Shown here: positions 1 to 7,071 of the stretch, piece after piece | Position numbering within the stretch: the first letter of the stretch is position 1 | Layout: each line of letters starts with the position of its first letter | Assembly: GCA_017399185.1 (NCBI GenBank) | Contig: JAFQEA010000004.1 | Coordinates: 1 to 36,697 of the forward strand | DNA: 36,697 nt | Direction: 5' to 3' | Source of the DNA: Clostridia bacterium | Lineage (GTDB): Bacteria > Bacillota > Clostridia > Christensenellales > Borkfalkiaceae | Notes under the pieces: generated by a model | What the model saw: only the letters and a program-made list of their open reading frames with translations | Database searches by the model: none | What the model was told of the DNA's origin: nothing | Program-made: the position numbers and the translations under genes

Positions 1-27
1 GAATTAAGAATGAAGAATGAAGAATTA
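1..27 (+). repeat. GAAGAAT/TAAGAAT heptad repeat tract, copy A
   Basis: Imperfect 7-bp units (taagaat, gaagaat) run from the window edge. Similar tracts occur at 15117-15190 and 30719-30750, and in the opposite orientation (attcatt, attcact) at 30935-30963. They tend to abut terminators and other small hairpin repeats, so they look like one intergenic repeat family. Confidence 0.7.
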
Positions 28-33
28 TGGTCG

Positions 34-60
34 GGTTTTGGCAGTAGCCAAAACCTTTTT
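34..60 (+). terminator. Rho-independent terminator of a gene left of the window
   Basis: A perfect 9-bp stem (ggttttggc / gccaaaacc) with a 4-nt loop (agta) is followed by five T. It is oriented for plus-strand transcription. No gene precedes it in the window, so it would end a gene lying to the left. Confidence 0.7.
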
Positions 61-72
61 ATTAATATTAAA

Positions 73-260
73 AAAGGCTCCCTTGTGTAAAGGGAGCTGG
101 ATTTGACAAAGTCAAAGACTGAAGGATTGTAAATACTAACAGGACAAATTAGGGGGTCCTGACGGCATCGCGCTGTGCGCGAGCCTCAGGATGCAATAAC
201 GAGTAAAAATGCTTGCGGGCAAGCTTTGCTTGCACGGAGTTGCATTTTTATGAAGTTATT
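73..260. repeat. Composite of intergenic hairpin repeats; no gene
   Basis: Three units can be seen. At about 76-135 a ggctccctt / aagggagct hairpin is followed by ggatttgacaaagtc and actgaaggattg; I recall close relatives of this element in many gut Firmicutes. At about 150-192 an imperfect hairpin is bounded by tcctgacg and cctcagga. At about 208-235 there are short gcttgc / gcaagc palindromes. Versions of the last two units recur near 30826-30910, and the gcaagc hairpin also at 15198-15227. I see no coding sequence between 1 and 355. Confidence 0.6.
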
Positions 261-355
261 ATTCAAACGCAACGCGTTTGAAACAACGTCTCGCCTTAAG
301 TGAGCGTTCAAAGCAATCTCTTGCCCTAAATTTCTTAACAACAAGGTGTAAATTA

Positions 356-384
356 TTGTTTACAACACTGTCTTATGCTATAAT
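356..384 (+). promoter_or_regulatory. Sigma-A promoter of the MazG-like gene
   Basis: The -35 is TTGTTT (356-361), then a 17-bp spacer and a perfect -10 TATAAT (379-384). The start codon at 416 lies about 25 nt beyond the expected transcription start. Confidence 0.7.
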
Positions 385-415
385 TAATGGCACAAAGCAA
401 AAAAAGGGGCATAAT

Positions 416-751
416 ATGACTATAAACGAATACCAAACGCTTGCAATGAAAACCTTAAACCCAGCACTTGACAAAAAGCAGGTTTTAATAAACAGCGTAA
501 TGGGACTTTGCGGTGAATCGGGCGAAGCTATTGATATCGTTAAAAAGTGGTTACACCAAGGCCACGCGCTTGATAAAGACCGCTTGATTAAAGAGCTTGG
601 CGACGTTGCCTGGTATTTAGCCGAAGCCGCAACTGCACTTGGCGTTGACCTTGAAAGCATTTTAAGTGCCAATATTGAAAAGCTTAAAAACCGTTATCCC
701 GAAGGCTTTAGTGCGGAAAAATCACAGCACCGCATTAAAGGGGATTTATAA
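416..751 (+). CDS. MazG-like nucleoside triphosphate pyrophosphohydrolase
   Basis: This 111-residue protein belongs to the all-alpha NTP pyrophosphohydrolase (MazG-like) superfamily, whose members hydrolyse (d)NTPs to NMP plus pyrophosphate and clean the nucleotide pool. The metal-binding pattern is visible: G-E-S-G-E near residues 33-37 and, one helix later, K-E-L-G-D-V-A-W-Y. The length fits a single-domain member. I chose the ATG at 416 because aaaaggggc lies just upstream and a good promoter ends at 384; a longer reading frame from 278 would run through the promoter and repeat DNA. It appears monocistronic, with a copy of the 21-bp dispersed motif downstream. The substrate cannot be read from sequence. 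Confidence 0.85.
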   Translation: MTINEYQTLAMKTLNPALDKKQVLINSVMGLCGESGEAIDIVKKWLHQGHALDKDRLIKELGDVAWYLAEAATALGVDLESILSANIEKLKNRYPEGFSAEKSQHRIKGDL

Positions 752-793
752 AAGTTAGCTAAAAGGTAAAAAAATAATTTTTACAAAAAGTCG

Positions 794-814
794 GCCTATA
801 AGCCGATTAACGCT
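794..814 (+). repeat. 21-bp dispersed motif, copy 1
   Basis: It reads gcctataagccgattaacgc plus one base and starts 43 bp after the MazG-like stop codon. It overlaps a short hairpin (tcggc / gccga). It is one of 11 copies in the window and lies 3' of a gene, like the other intergenic copies. Confidence 0.6.
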
Positions 815-856
815 AAACCATTGGTTTAAAACCCCACACTAAACCAACGGTAGGTG
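814..856. promoter_or_regulatory. Candidate operators for the adjacent XRE regulator
   Basis: A near-perfect inverted repeat (taaacca-t-tggttta, 814-828) is followed at about 843 by a related half-site (taaaccaacgg). Both lie 50-90 bp upstream of the XRE gene start. Family practice suggests autoregulation; the assignment is inference. Confidence 0.4.
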
Positions 857-902
857 TACTTTTTAATTGGTTTGATATATACTTTTTTTAAAGGAGGTAG
901 TT

Positions 903-1511
903 ATGGATCAACTAAAAATTGGCAGGTTCATTGCAAAAAGGCGAAAAGCCGTGGGCTTAACCCAGTTTGAGCTTGCTGAAAAATTAGGTATCACAGACAA
1001 GGCCGTTTCCAAGTGGGAGCGCGGTAAGGCTATGCCCGACGTTGCAATCATGCAGGAGCTTTGTGGTATCTTAAAAATTACGGTCAACGATTTATTATGT
1101 GGGGAGGTTGTTACAATGGACAATGAAAACAAAAACGAACAGCTTTTGCTTGATATGGCAAAGGAACTGCAACAAAAAAACAAAACCATTTGGCGCACTA
1201 TGTGGGTAATTATGACGGTGTGTATGGTTGGATTGCTTGGCGGTCTTTTTATTATCAGGTTTTGTATGCCTGAAGGGCCTTGGATGCTCGTTGCAATACT
1301 TGCGCTCTGCGTGGTCTTTTTGATACCGTGCTTTTACGCATTAAAGCTTGAAGTAAGCGTTGGTGCATATAAATGTAAAAAATGCGGGCACGAGATTGTA
1401 CCTACCTATACGCAGGCGCTTAACGCTATGCATGCGGGCACTACAAGATATCTAAAATGCCCAAAATGCGGCAAACGAAGCTGGTGTAAAAAGGTAATAG
1501 ACAAGGATTGA
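903..1511 (+). CDS. XRE-family membrane-anchored regulator with C-terminal zinc ribbon
   Basis: This 202-residue protein begins with a Cro/CI-type helix-turn-helix (about residues 5-60, with the typical S-K-W-E-R-G-K-A-M-P recognition region). Two hydrophobic segments follow (about 99-120 and 126-147). The C-terminus is a four-cysteine zinc-ribbon-like unit (C-K-K-C-G near 158 and C-P-K-C-G near 186). Such proteins are usually transcriptional regulators; what the membrane and metal-binding parts sense is unknown. The start is supported by a strong aaaggagg site at 891-898. Candidate operators lie at 814-856. The stop is 62 bp before the acetyltransferase gene, which could be a target, but nothing in the sequence proves that. 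Confidence 0.85.
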   Translation: MDQLKIGRFIAKRRKAVGLTQFELAEKLGITDKAVSKWERGKAMPDVAIMQELCGILKITVNDLLCGEVVTMDNENKNEQLLLDMAKELQQKNKTIWRTMWVIMTVCMVGLLGGLFIIRFCMPEGPWMLVAILALCVVFLIPCFYALKLEVSVGAYKCKKCGHEIVPTYTQALNAMHAGTTRYLKCPKCGKRSWCKKVIDKD

Positions 1512-1573
1512 TAAAAGATTTCAAGCCAAACGACAAAATTTGACAAAATACGACACTAAAGGGGGGTAAAATC

Positions 1574-2185
1574 ATGAACGCAAACTATAAAATAAACGGA
1601 ACGGTTATTGAAACCGAAAGGGTGATTTTGCGCCCCTTTAAAGCAAGCGATTTAGCCGATTTTTTTGAGTACGCATCCGTAGAAGGCGTTGGCGAAATGG
1701 CAGGCTGGTGTCACCATGAGAGCATGGATAAATCAAAAGAGATTTTAGATAGGTTTATCAGCGAAGACAAAACCTTTGCAATTACCTTAAAAGAAAGCGG
1801 CAAGGTTATAGGCTCTATCGGGGTTGAAAAATACGGTATGGAAGAAAAGCTTTCCGAGTTTTTTGAGCTTTCTGGTAGAGAAATCGGCTTTGTTTTATCC
1901 AAGGATTATTGGGGGCAGGGTATAATGGCAGAAGCCGTTAACGGGCTTATAGGTCACCTTTTTAACAAAATCGGGCTTGATTTTTTACTGTGCGGATACT
2001 ATGATTTTAATGCGCAGTCAAAGCGCGTTCAAGAAAAATGTGGGTTTAAGCCTTACCGCGCGCTTATGATGGATACGCGCTTGGGTACGAAAGAAAAGGG
2101 TACTTTAAACCTTTTGTTGAACCCGAATAAGGATATAACTTTAAAGTTTTCACACCCCGAAACCTTGATATACGATAAGCAATAA
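1574..2185 (+). CDS. GNAT-family N-acetyltransferase (RimJ/RimL type)
   Basis: This 203-residue GNAT protein transfers acetyl from acetyl-CoA to an amine. The N-terminal T-E-R-V-I-L-R-P-F is typical of the RimJ/RimL (Acetyltransf_3) group, and the motif A region G-F-V-L-S-K-D-Y-W-G-Q-G-I-M-A-E-A-V (about residues 105-122) forms the acetyl-CoA site. The end of that helix, A-V-N-G-L-I-G, is encoded by a copy of the 21-bp dispersed motif (1934-1954). The ribosome binding site is aaaggggggt, one of several GGGGG-type sites here. The hydrolase gene begins 8 bp after the stop, so the two are almost certainly co-transcribed. The substrate may be a ribosomal protein N-terminus or a small amine; I cannot tell. 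Confidence 0.85.
   Translation: MNANYKINGTVIETERVILRPFKASDLADFFEYASVEGVGEMAGWCHHESMDKSKEILDRFISEDKTFAITLKESGKVIGSIGVEKYGMEEKLSEFFELSGREIGFVLSKDYWGQGIMAEAVNGLIGHLFNKIGLDFLLCGYYDFNAQSKRVQEKCGFKPYRALMMDTRLGTKEKGTLNLLLNPNKDITLKFSHPETLIYDKQ
1934..1954 (-). repeat. 21-bp dispersed motif, copy 2 (inside the GNAT gene)
   Basis: On the plus strand it reads gccgttaacgggcttatagg plus one base, the reverse complement of the motif. It is read in the frame that encodes A-V-N-G-L-I-G. Confidence 0.6.
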
Positions 2186-2193
2186 GGTGAGAT

Positions 2194-3081
2194 ATGCTTG
2201 AAAGATTGAAAGCAAGAATATTATTCAATAAGCTTTTAGGAAGACCCAATATAGATAACGCCTATAAGATGGTTGACGAAAGTGATTCCTGGTACTCAAC
2301 CATTAAAACGGTACACGATTCACTTGCGCAAATCACAAAAAAGCCCCACCGCGTGATAGAGATAACGTCGCACGATAATCTTAAGCTTAAGGGTATTTAT
2401 TACCCGGCAGACGGCGGAAGCAACACAACGGTTATTTGTGCGCACGGGTACACCAGCCACGCCGAAAGGGAATGGGCTTTCCCGGGGCTTTATTATTTGT
2501 CGCTTGGGTATAACGTGCTTGTACCTTACCAAAGGGCGCACGGGCTATCTGAAGGCAAATACATAACCTTTGGTGCGCTAGAGCATATAGACATGGTTGG
2601 CTGGGCTAAAAAGGTAAACGAATTAACCCCAAACGGCAAAATTGTTATGCATGGGCTTAGTATGGGTGGGGGCATTCTGTTAAATTTATCAAAAATCAGC
2701 GTGCCAAACTTAAAATGCTTAATCGTTGACGCACCAAGTGTAAGCATAAATGACTTTTTCACAAACGTTTCTAAAGAAGTTTTTAAGCGCGGGCATGAAG
2801 CAGTTGCCGCGCGTGCTAAAAAACGCTTTAGCAAGACCTTTGGTGTTAACGTGGGTGACTTTGAAGCCCTTGAAACCGTCAAGGAGTGCAAATACCCAAT
2901 ACTGTTATCCGCTGGTAGCGAAGAGCATTTAGATGGGCTTTTTGATATTATAAAGGAAAGCAATCCAATGCCCACGGATATTATAATTTTGCCTGGCTGT
3001 AACCACGGCAACGGTATGTATAAGCAAACCGCGCTTTATCAAAGCACAATCAAGGCATTTTTAGATAAAAACCTTAATTAA
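2194..3081 (+). CDS. Alpha/beta hydrolase (YqkD/FrsA-like)
   Basis: This 295-residue serine hydrolase shows an oxyanion-hole H-G-Y-T-S (His84, Gly85), a nucleophile elbow G-L-S-M-G-G with Ser156, and a likely catalytic His in G-C-N-H-G-N near residue 270. An acidic partner is probably in the E-E-H-L-D-G segment near 240-250. The N-terminal 60 residues form a cap-like extension seen in YqkD-type hydrolases. No signal peptide is obvious, so it is probably cytoplasmic or loosely membrane-bound. An aaggtgag site precedes the ATG, and the gene sits 8 bp behind the acetyltransferase, suggesting the pair process a common class of compound. Substrate unknown; carboxylesterase or lipase-like activity is the family default. 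Confidence 0.85.
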   Translation: MLERLKARILFNKLLGRPNIDNAYKMVDESDSWYSTIKTVHDSLAQITKKPHRVIEITSHDNLKLKGIYYPADGGSNTTVICAHGYTSHAEREWAFPGLYYLSLGYNVLVPYQRAHGLSEGKYITFGALEHIDMVGWAKKVNELTPNGKIVMHGLSMGGGILLNLSKISVPNLKCLIVDAPSVSINDFFTNVSKEVFKRGHEAVAARAKKRFSKTFGVNVGDFEALETVKECKYPILLSAGSEEHLDGLFDIIKESNPMPTDIIILPGCNHGNGMYKQTALYQSTIKAFLDKNLN

Positions 3082-3094
3082 ACGGCTTATAGAC
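3074..3094 (-). repeat. 21-bp dispersed motif, copy 3
   Basis: The motif is on the minus strand (plus strand ttaattaaacggcttatag plus ac). It overlaps the stop codon of the alpha/beta hydrolase gene. The following gggttttt is shared with the copy inside spoIIR. Confidence 0.55.
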
Positions 3095-3167
3095 GGGTTT
3101 TTAATGAAAAATTGATAAAAAACAGCAGATTAAAAGGTAGCCTGTGGCTATCCTTAAATCCTAAACG

Positions 3168-3199
3168 AAAAGGGTATGGCGTGATGCCATACCCTTTAA
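3168..3199 (-). terminator. Terminator downstream of doc
   Basis: The hairpin aaagggtatggc / gccataccctt is followed on the minus strand by ttttcgttt. It belongs to the duplicated 94-bp segment and would now end phd-doc transcripts. Confidence 0.65.
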
Positions 3200-3261
3200 A
3201 GTTATCTAATTATTTTTTAGATTTGTCAGCGATAGCTTTAATAACAGCTAAGCCTGCTAAG
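3168..3261 (-). pseudogene. Orphan duplicate of the 3' end of the surface-protein gene
   Basis: By eye, 91 of 94 bases match 4059-4152, which is the terminator plus the last 17 codons of the large secreted-protein gene. On the minus strand it still reads L-A-G-L-A-V-I-K-A-I-A-D-K-S-K-K-stop, with no gene body upstream: the doc stop codon follows immediately at 3262. With the intact copy it forms direct repeats bracketing the phd-doc module. It carries a working-looking terminator (3168-3199). Confidence 0.8.
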
Positions 3262-3642
3262 TTAAAACAACTCGTGCTGCTTTATCCACTCAAGCAGCTC
3301 TTCATAGGTTGTTTTACCATCGGCAAGGGAAAGCCCTATATCAACCAATTCATCATCGGTGTACTTGACGTTGATACCATTAATCGCAAGAAAGGAAAGC
3401 ATAACAAGCAGCCCTATACGCTTGTTCCCGTCAATAAAAGCATGGTTTGAAACAAGATTAAAACCAAGCCTTGCGCCTTTTTCTTCTTTAGTGGGGTAAA
3501 GTTCAACCCCGTCAAAGGTTTGATACGCTGACTGGATTGCCGAATCCAAAAGTCCTAAATCTCTTACGCCGGCACTCCCGCCGCTTGATTCAATAACAAG
3601 CTGTTGCAACAATAAAACCTTGTCCTTATCAAACTTAATCAT
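3262..3642 (-). CDS. doc: Doc (death on curing) toxin, Fic-fold
   Basis: This 126-residue protein matches the length and layout of Doc toxins. The Fic-fold signature H-A-F-I-D-G-N-K-R is at residues 67-75, the short Doc form of HxFx(D/E)GNxR. Known Doc proteins are kinases that phosphorylate elongation factor Tu and stop translation; they are neutralised by Phd. The start codon overlaps the stop of the upstream antitoxin gene as ATGA, giving translational coupling, the standard arrangement for this family. The stop abuts a duplicated fragment of the neighbouring surface-protein gene, so the module looks like an inserted cassette. Motif and partner make the assignment firm; whether it is active is unknown. 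Confidence 0.92.
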   Translation of the reverse strand: MIKFDKDKVLLLQQLVIESSGGSAGVRDLGLLDSAIQSAYQTFDGVELYPTKEEKGARLGFNLVSNHAFIDGNKRIGLLVMLSFLAINGINVKYTDDELVDIGLSLADGKTTYEELLEWIKQHELF

Positions 3643-3875
3643 TGTGCAAGCTCCTTAAACGCTTTGGCGTGTTCGGTCAATATCATTTTTGCAATAACGG
3701 TAAGCATTTGCATTTCGGTGGAAAAGTTGTCTTCGTTAAACTTTGAAACAAGGTATTGTGGTTTGTTGTTTTTTAAAATGACAACCGTACCCGACCTATC
3801 AACCTTTTTTGCCACTTGCGAAAAGTTCTGATTTGCTTCGGTTATAGAAACAAGATTGTTGGTATCAATTTTCAT
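3639..3875 (-). CDS. phd: Phd-family antitoxin
   Basis: This 78-residue protein has the Phd/YefM N-terminal DNA-binding domain (I-T-E-A-N-Q-N-F-S-Q-V near residues 10-20, then R-S-G-T-V-V-I-L-K-N-N-K-P). The C-terminal tail should bind and block Doc. I chose the ATG at 3875 because aaagggggt lies at the right distance; a longer frame starting at 3908 would run through the -10 box. The gene overlaps doc by 4 bp. A promoter with a -35 flanked by inverted repeat arms lies at 3898-3934, consistent with the autorepression known for phd-doc operons. Confidence 0.9.
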   Translation of the reverse strand: MKIDTNNLVSITEANQNFSQVAKKVDRSGTVVILKNNKPQYLVSKFNEDNFSTEMQMLTVIAKMILTEHAKAFKELAQ

Positions 3876-3897
3876 GATAATTACCCCCTTTATTCTT

Positions 3898-3934
3898 ATT
3901 ATACACAAAAATAGGATAAATTCAACCTATTTTT
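3898..3934 (-). promoter_or_regulatory. phd-doc promoter with overlapping operator
   Basis: On the minus strand, TTGAAT (3920-3925), a 16-bp spacer and TATAAT (3898-3903). An inverted repeat with 9-bp arms (aaaaatagg 3907-3915, cctattttt 3926-3934) brackets the -35, a natural site for the Phd/Phd-Doc repressor. Confidence 0.7.
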
Positions 3935-4058
3935 AACAAAATTTTATATTTTTTTATAAATTTTTATAAGGCTTAGGGTCTGTCGTATTTGCGCTTAAAA
4001 TATGTCAAGGCCGGCAAAAGCAAAATCGCTGAGTATATGTACGGACGTTATTCATTAA

Positions 4059-4090
4059 AAAAGGGTATGGCGTGGTGCCATACCCTTTAA
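4059..4090 (-). terminator. Terminator of the large surface-protein gene
   Basis: A GC-containing hairpin (aagggtatggc / gccataccctt) is followed on the minus strand by ttttttaatg. It lies 10-40 bp beyond the stop codon. Confidence 0.8.
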
Positions 4091-4100
4091 GGTTATCTAA

Positions 4101-6800
4101 TTATTTTTTAGATTTGTCAGAGATAGCTTTAATAACAGCTAAGCCTGCTAAGCCTAAAACAGCGATAATGCCGTCAACGTAGCCTTGGCAGCCCTTGAAG
4201 CCGTCTAATACAACACGGTCCTTTCTTTCGTAGCCGCAAACGTCACAAGTTTTGTCTTGTTCGTCTGTGTAGGTGTGTTGTAAGTCTTCCCTTGAAGCGT
4301 TACATTCGTTACACTTAGCGTCGCAACCGTTGTCGTAAACGTGATCAGCCGGTGTTCTTGTTTCGCCGCATTCGTTACAATCTGCGTCACAAGCGTTATC
4401 CCAAACGTGGTCAGCCGGTACTCTTGTTTCGCCGCAAACGTTGCAGGTGTTGTCGCAGTTGTTATCCCAAACGTGTGCGCTTGGTACTCTTTCTTCACCG
4501 CAAACGTTGCAGTGTGCGTCGCAAGCGTTTGTATAGGTGTGATCTTCAGCTTCTCTTACGCCGCCGCAAACGTTACAGGTGTTGTCACAAACAAAGCTGT
4601 AAACGTGGTCAGCTGGCGTTCTTTCCAAACCGCATTCGTTACAATCTGGGTCACAAGCGTTTTCATAAACGTGGTCAGCCGGCGTTCTTGTTTGACCGCA
4701 AGCGTTACAGGTTGCATCGCAAGCATTGTCCCAAGCGTGTGCAAATGAGCCCCTGTTGTAGTCACAAACGTTACAACGTTCGTCACATTCGCTGTCATAA
4801 ACGTGGTCAGCTGGTGTTCTTTCTTCACCGCAAACGTTGCAATTTGCATCGCAAGCATTATCGTAAACGTGGTCAGCAGCCGTTCTTAATTCGCCGCAAA
4901 CGTCGCAAGATGCGTCGCAAACAAATCCGTAAACGTGATCAGCTGGTGTTCGTGTAGCGCCGCAAACGTTACAGTCAGCGTCACAAGCGTTTTCATAAAC
5001 GTGGTCGGCAGGTGTTCGTGTAAGGCCGCAAACGTTACAGCTTGCATCGCAAGCGTTGTCGTAAGTGTGGCCTAAAGCAGAACCGCTTGTCTGGCCGCAA
5101 ACGCATTTACCTGCAGCAGTACAGGTTGGTTCGCTGAAGCTGTGTTCGTGTGTGTTGGTGATTGTGATAGTGAATTTAGCACCTTGTTTTGTTGTGTGAT
5201 TGTAGTTACGGATATCTAATTTAATAGTGATATCTGCTGTGTAATATGTGTTGTTGAAGGTAATGTCGCCGCCGTTATAAACAGCGTTTGTTTCTCTACC
5301 GGAAGCAGAGAAGCTGCCACCCCAGTTGATTGACCAGGAGCCGTTTACAGCAAATTTAACCTTTAAGCCGCTCTTCTTTGGTACGTCCTTGAAGGTGATT
5401 TCATAAATACCGTCGGAAGTTTGTGTCATTTTGTTTGACGTAGCCGTAGTATTCCAGTTTTGGCCGTTTAACCACTTACCGCTACCGTTACCAACTGCAG
5501 TAATGGTGTTAGGGAGAAAGATAGATGGGCCAACGTTTGTACCCGTATAGGTTACTTTGTTTGTTGATGGGTTGTAGGTGATTGTTACGTCGCACGAAGC
5601 TGTAACACCAAATTCAAAGTTAGCACTGCCGTTACCAATCCAGGTAGAGCCGTTTTTAACAACCTTGAACGCATAGTTGCCTCTTGCAACGTTTGTATAA
5701 ACCTTAACGTAAGTGCCGTCAGCTTGTTTTTCCATTGCGTTGTTTTGGTCTGTCGTGTTCCAGTTTGAACCGCAGAGTGTAGAGTCGCCTGCAACAACGT
5801 ATTTATCGCCTACTACAGGGCCAACGCTTGTACCTGTATAGGTTACCTTATTTGTTGATGGGTTGTAAGTGATTGTTACGTCACAAACAGCGTTAACAGC
5901 AAACTCAAAGTTATCGTCGCCGTTACCAATCCAGGTAGAGCCGTTTTTAACAACCTTGAAAGCATAGTTGCCTTTAGCAACGCTTGTATAAACCTTAACG
6001 AAGCTGCCGTCAGCTTGAACTGTCATTTTGTTTGCAGTATCAGTTTCACTCCATTCAGAACCGCAAAGTGCGCTTACGCCTGCAACGATGTAAGTATCTG
6101 TTGAAACCGGTGGGTCAACAGGTTCGCTACCGCCGGCACTTGTGTCAACGGTGATAACGTAAGTTTCAGGATTGAAGGTAATAACAAGGTTAGCGCAAGT
6201 TTCACTTAAGGTGATTTTATAGTTATCGCCGTTGTTGCCCCAGCAAGTATCCCAGTTACCGTTTTTAACAACCTTGAATTCATAGCTGCCTGCAGCAACG
6301 TTAGCGTAAGCCTTAACGTAAGTGCCGTCAGACTCTCTTGTCATTAAGTTTGAAGAATCCGCAGGATCCCATTCGATACCGCAAAGCCCGCTTGAGCCTG
6401 CAACAACGTAGGTATCTGAAGCACCGCTTGCAACGTGTGATACCTTGTACGTTGATGGGTTGAATACGATAGTGAGCACAGGACAATCTTCGGTTAAATT
6501 AAGCTTGTAGTTTCCACCGTTTGTACCCCAAGACGTTGTCCAGGCGTGGTCTTTGGCAACCTTAAGCTCGTATGAACCTGCAGGTACGTTTGTGTATACT
6601 TTTGTATACGTACCGTCAGATTGAAGTGTCATATCGTTATTGGTGTCTGCTGGGTTCCAGTTTGAACCGCAAAGTGCGCTTACACCTGCAACCGTATAGG
6701 TTGAAGCAGCGTCAGCTTTAACGATAGGTGTTGAAAGTATTACGCATACTGATAGCACAGCTACCAATACAGGTAATACAACTTTCTTAAAAAGTTTCAT
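4101..6800 (-). CDS. Large secreted protein: starch-binding-like modules plus Cys/His repeats
   Basis: This 899-residue extracellular protein has a signal peptide (about 1-32, K-L-F-K-K followed by a hydrophobic core and A-D-A-A). Four similar modules of about 90 residues (about 34-425) share V-A-G-x-S-x-L-C-G-x-x-W-x-x-x-D, G-T-Y-x-K-V-Y and F-K-V-V-K-N-G, and resemble the X25/starch-binding modules of pullulanases; a divergent fifth follows (about 432-550). Residues 578-841 are twelve 22-residue repeats with the pattern H-x6-C-x3-C-x2-C, then a degenerate thirteenth. The C-terminus is a short hydrophobic segment and a basic tail (S-D-K-S-K-K), perhaps a membrane anchor. I see no catalytic domain or sortase motif. 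The ATG at 6800 follows a gggggt site. A role in glycan binding at the cell surface is inference. Confidence 0.8.
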   Translation of the reverse strand: MKLFKKVVLPVLVAVLSVCVILSTPIVKADAASTYTVAGVSALCGSNWNPADTNNDMTLQSDGTYTKVYTNVPAGSYELKVAKDHAWTTSWGTNGGNYKLNLTEDCPVLTIVFNPSTYKVSHVASGASDTYVVAGSSGLCGIEWDPADSSNLMTRESDGTYVKAYANVAAGSYEFKVVKNGNWDTCWGNNGDNYKITLSETCANLVITFNPETYVITVDTSAGGSEPVDPPVSTDTYIVAGVSALCGSEWSETDTANKMTVQADGSFVKVYTSVAKGNYAFKVVKNGSTWIGNGDDNFEFAVNAVCDVTITYNPSTNKVTYTGTSVGPVVGDKYVVAGDSTLCGSNWNTTDQNNAMEKQADGTYVKVYTNVARGNYAFKVVKNGSTWIGNGSANFEFGVTASCDVTITYNPSTNKVTYTGTNVGPSIFLPNTITAVGNGSGKWLNGQNWNTTATSNKMTQTSDGIYEITFKDVPKKSGLKVKFAVNGSWSINWGGSFSASGRETNAVYNGGDITFNNTYYTADITIKLDIRNYNHTTKQGAKFTITITNTHEHSFSEPTCTAAGKCVCGQTSGSALGHTYDNACDASCNVCGLTRTPADHVYENACDADCNVCGATRTPADHVYGFVCDASCDVCGELRTAADHVYDNACDANCNVCGEERTPADHVYDSECDERCNVCDYNRGSFAHAWDNACDATCNACGQTRTPADHVYENACDPDCNECGLERTPADHVYSFVCDNTCNVCGGVREAEDHTYTNACDAHCNVCGEERVPSAHVWDNNCDNTCNVCGETRVPADHVWDNACDADCNECGETRTPADHVYDNGCDAKCNECNASREDLQHTYTDEQDKTCDVCGYERKDRVVLDGFKGCQGYVDGIIAVLGLAGLAVIKAISDKSKK
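4209..5069 (-). repeat. 66-bp tandem repeats encoding the 22-residue Cys/His units
   Basis: Twelve full in-frame units and one degenerate unit, each encoding H-V-Y-x-x-x-C-D-x-x-C-N-x-C-G-x-x-R-T-P-like sequence. Three units have H-V-W or H-A-W. Such a region can gain or lose units by slippage. Confidence 0.85.
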
Positions 6801-6822
6801 GTTTACCCCCATGTGGCATTTC

Positions 6823-6914
6823 TGCCAAATTTATTGTCTAATAGTTATGCCATGTATATAATAATATATACACAAGCAATGAACATTATAAGCCCGCCAT
6901 ATCTAAATTGTCAA
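6823..6914 (-). promoter_or_regulatory. Strong sigma-A promoter and leader hairpin of the surface-protein gene
   Basis: On the minus strand, perfect TTGACA (6909-6914), an 18-bp spacer and perfect TATAAT (6885-6890). The leader of about 80 nt contains a small hairpin (tggca / tgcca, about 6823-6837) just before the ribosome binding site. The consensus boxes suggest high expression. Confidence 0.75.
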
Positions 6915-7042
6915 CCGAAAACGCAAAAATAAATTTTTTATTTTTTTAAAAGGTTTTTGTAGCACAAAAACCCACAGCCAAAGCCCGCGCAAAAGCACAA
7001 ATCGTTATTTATTATCCACGCCGCGTATGCGCGCAGGTACTA

Positions 7043-7068
7043 AAAAAGCAGCCCTATAAGGCTGCTTT
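7043..7068 (-). terminator. Terminator of the SLC13-like permease gene
   Basis: Stem aaagcagcc / ggctgcttt around ctata, with T-runs on both sides, so it could act in both directions. It lies 3 bp after the permease stop. Confidence 0.8.
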
Positions 7069-7071
7069 CTA

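Noticed and set aside
373-672. Minus-strand open frame of 99 codons
   Set aside because: Antisense to the MazG-like gene and without a ribosome binding site; the plus-strand protein has clear family motifs.
3112-3450. Plus-strand frame of 112 codons through the duplicated fragment and doc
   Set aside because: It reads antisense through the 94-bp repeat and the 3' half of doc, with no ribosome binding site.
4341-4957. Two overlapping plus-strand open frames of 135 and 201 codons, Arg- and Cys-rich or Val-rich
   Set aside because: They are antisense shadows of the 66-bp repeats in the surface-protein gene; periodic sequence keeps these frames open. No ribosome binding site.
4209-5069. CRISPR-like regularity of 66-bp repeats
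   Set aside because: The repeats are in-frame coding units with synonymous variation, not identical repeats with unique spacers.
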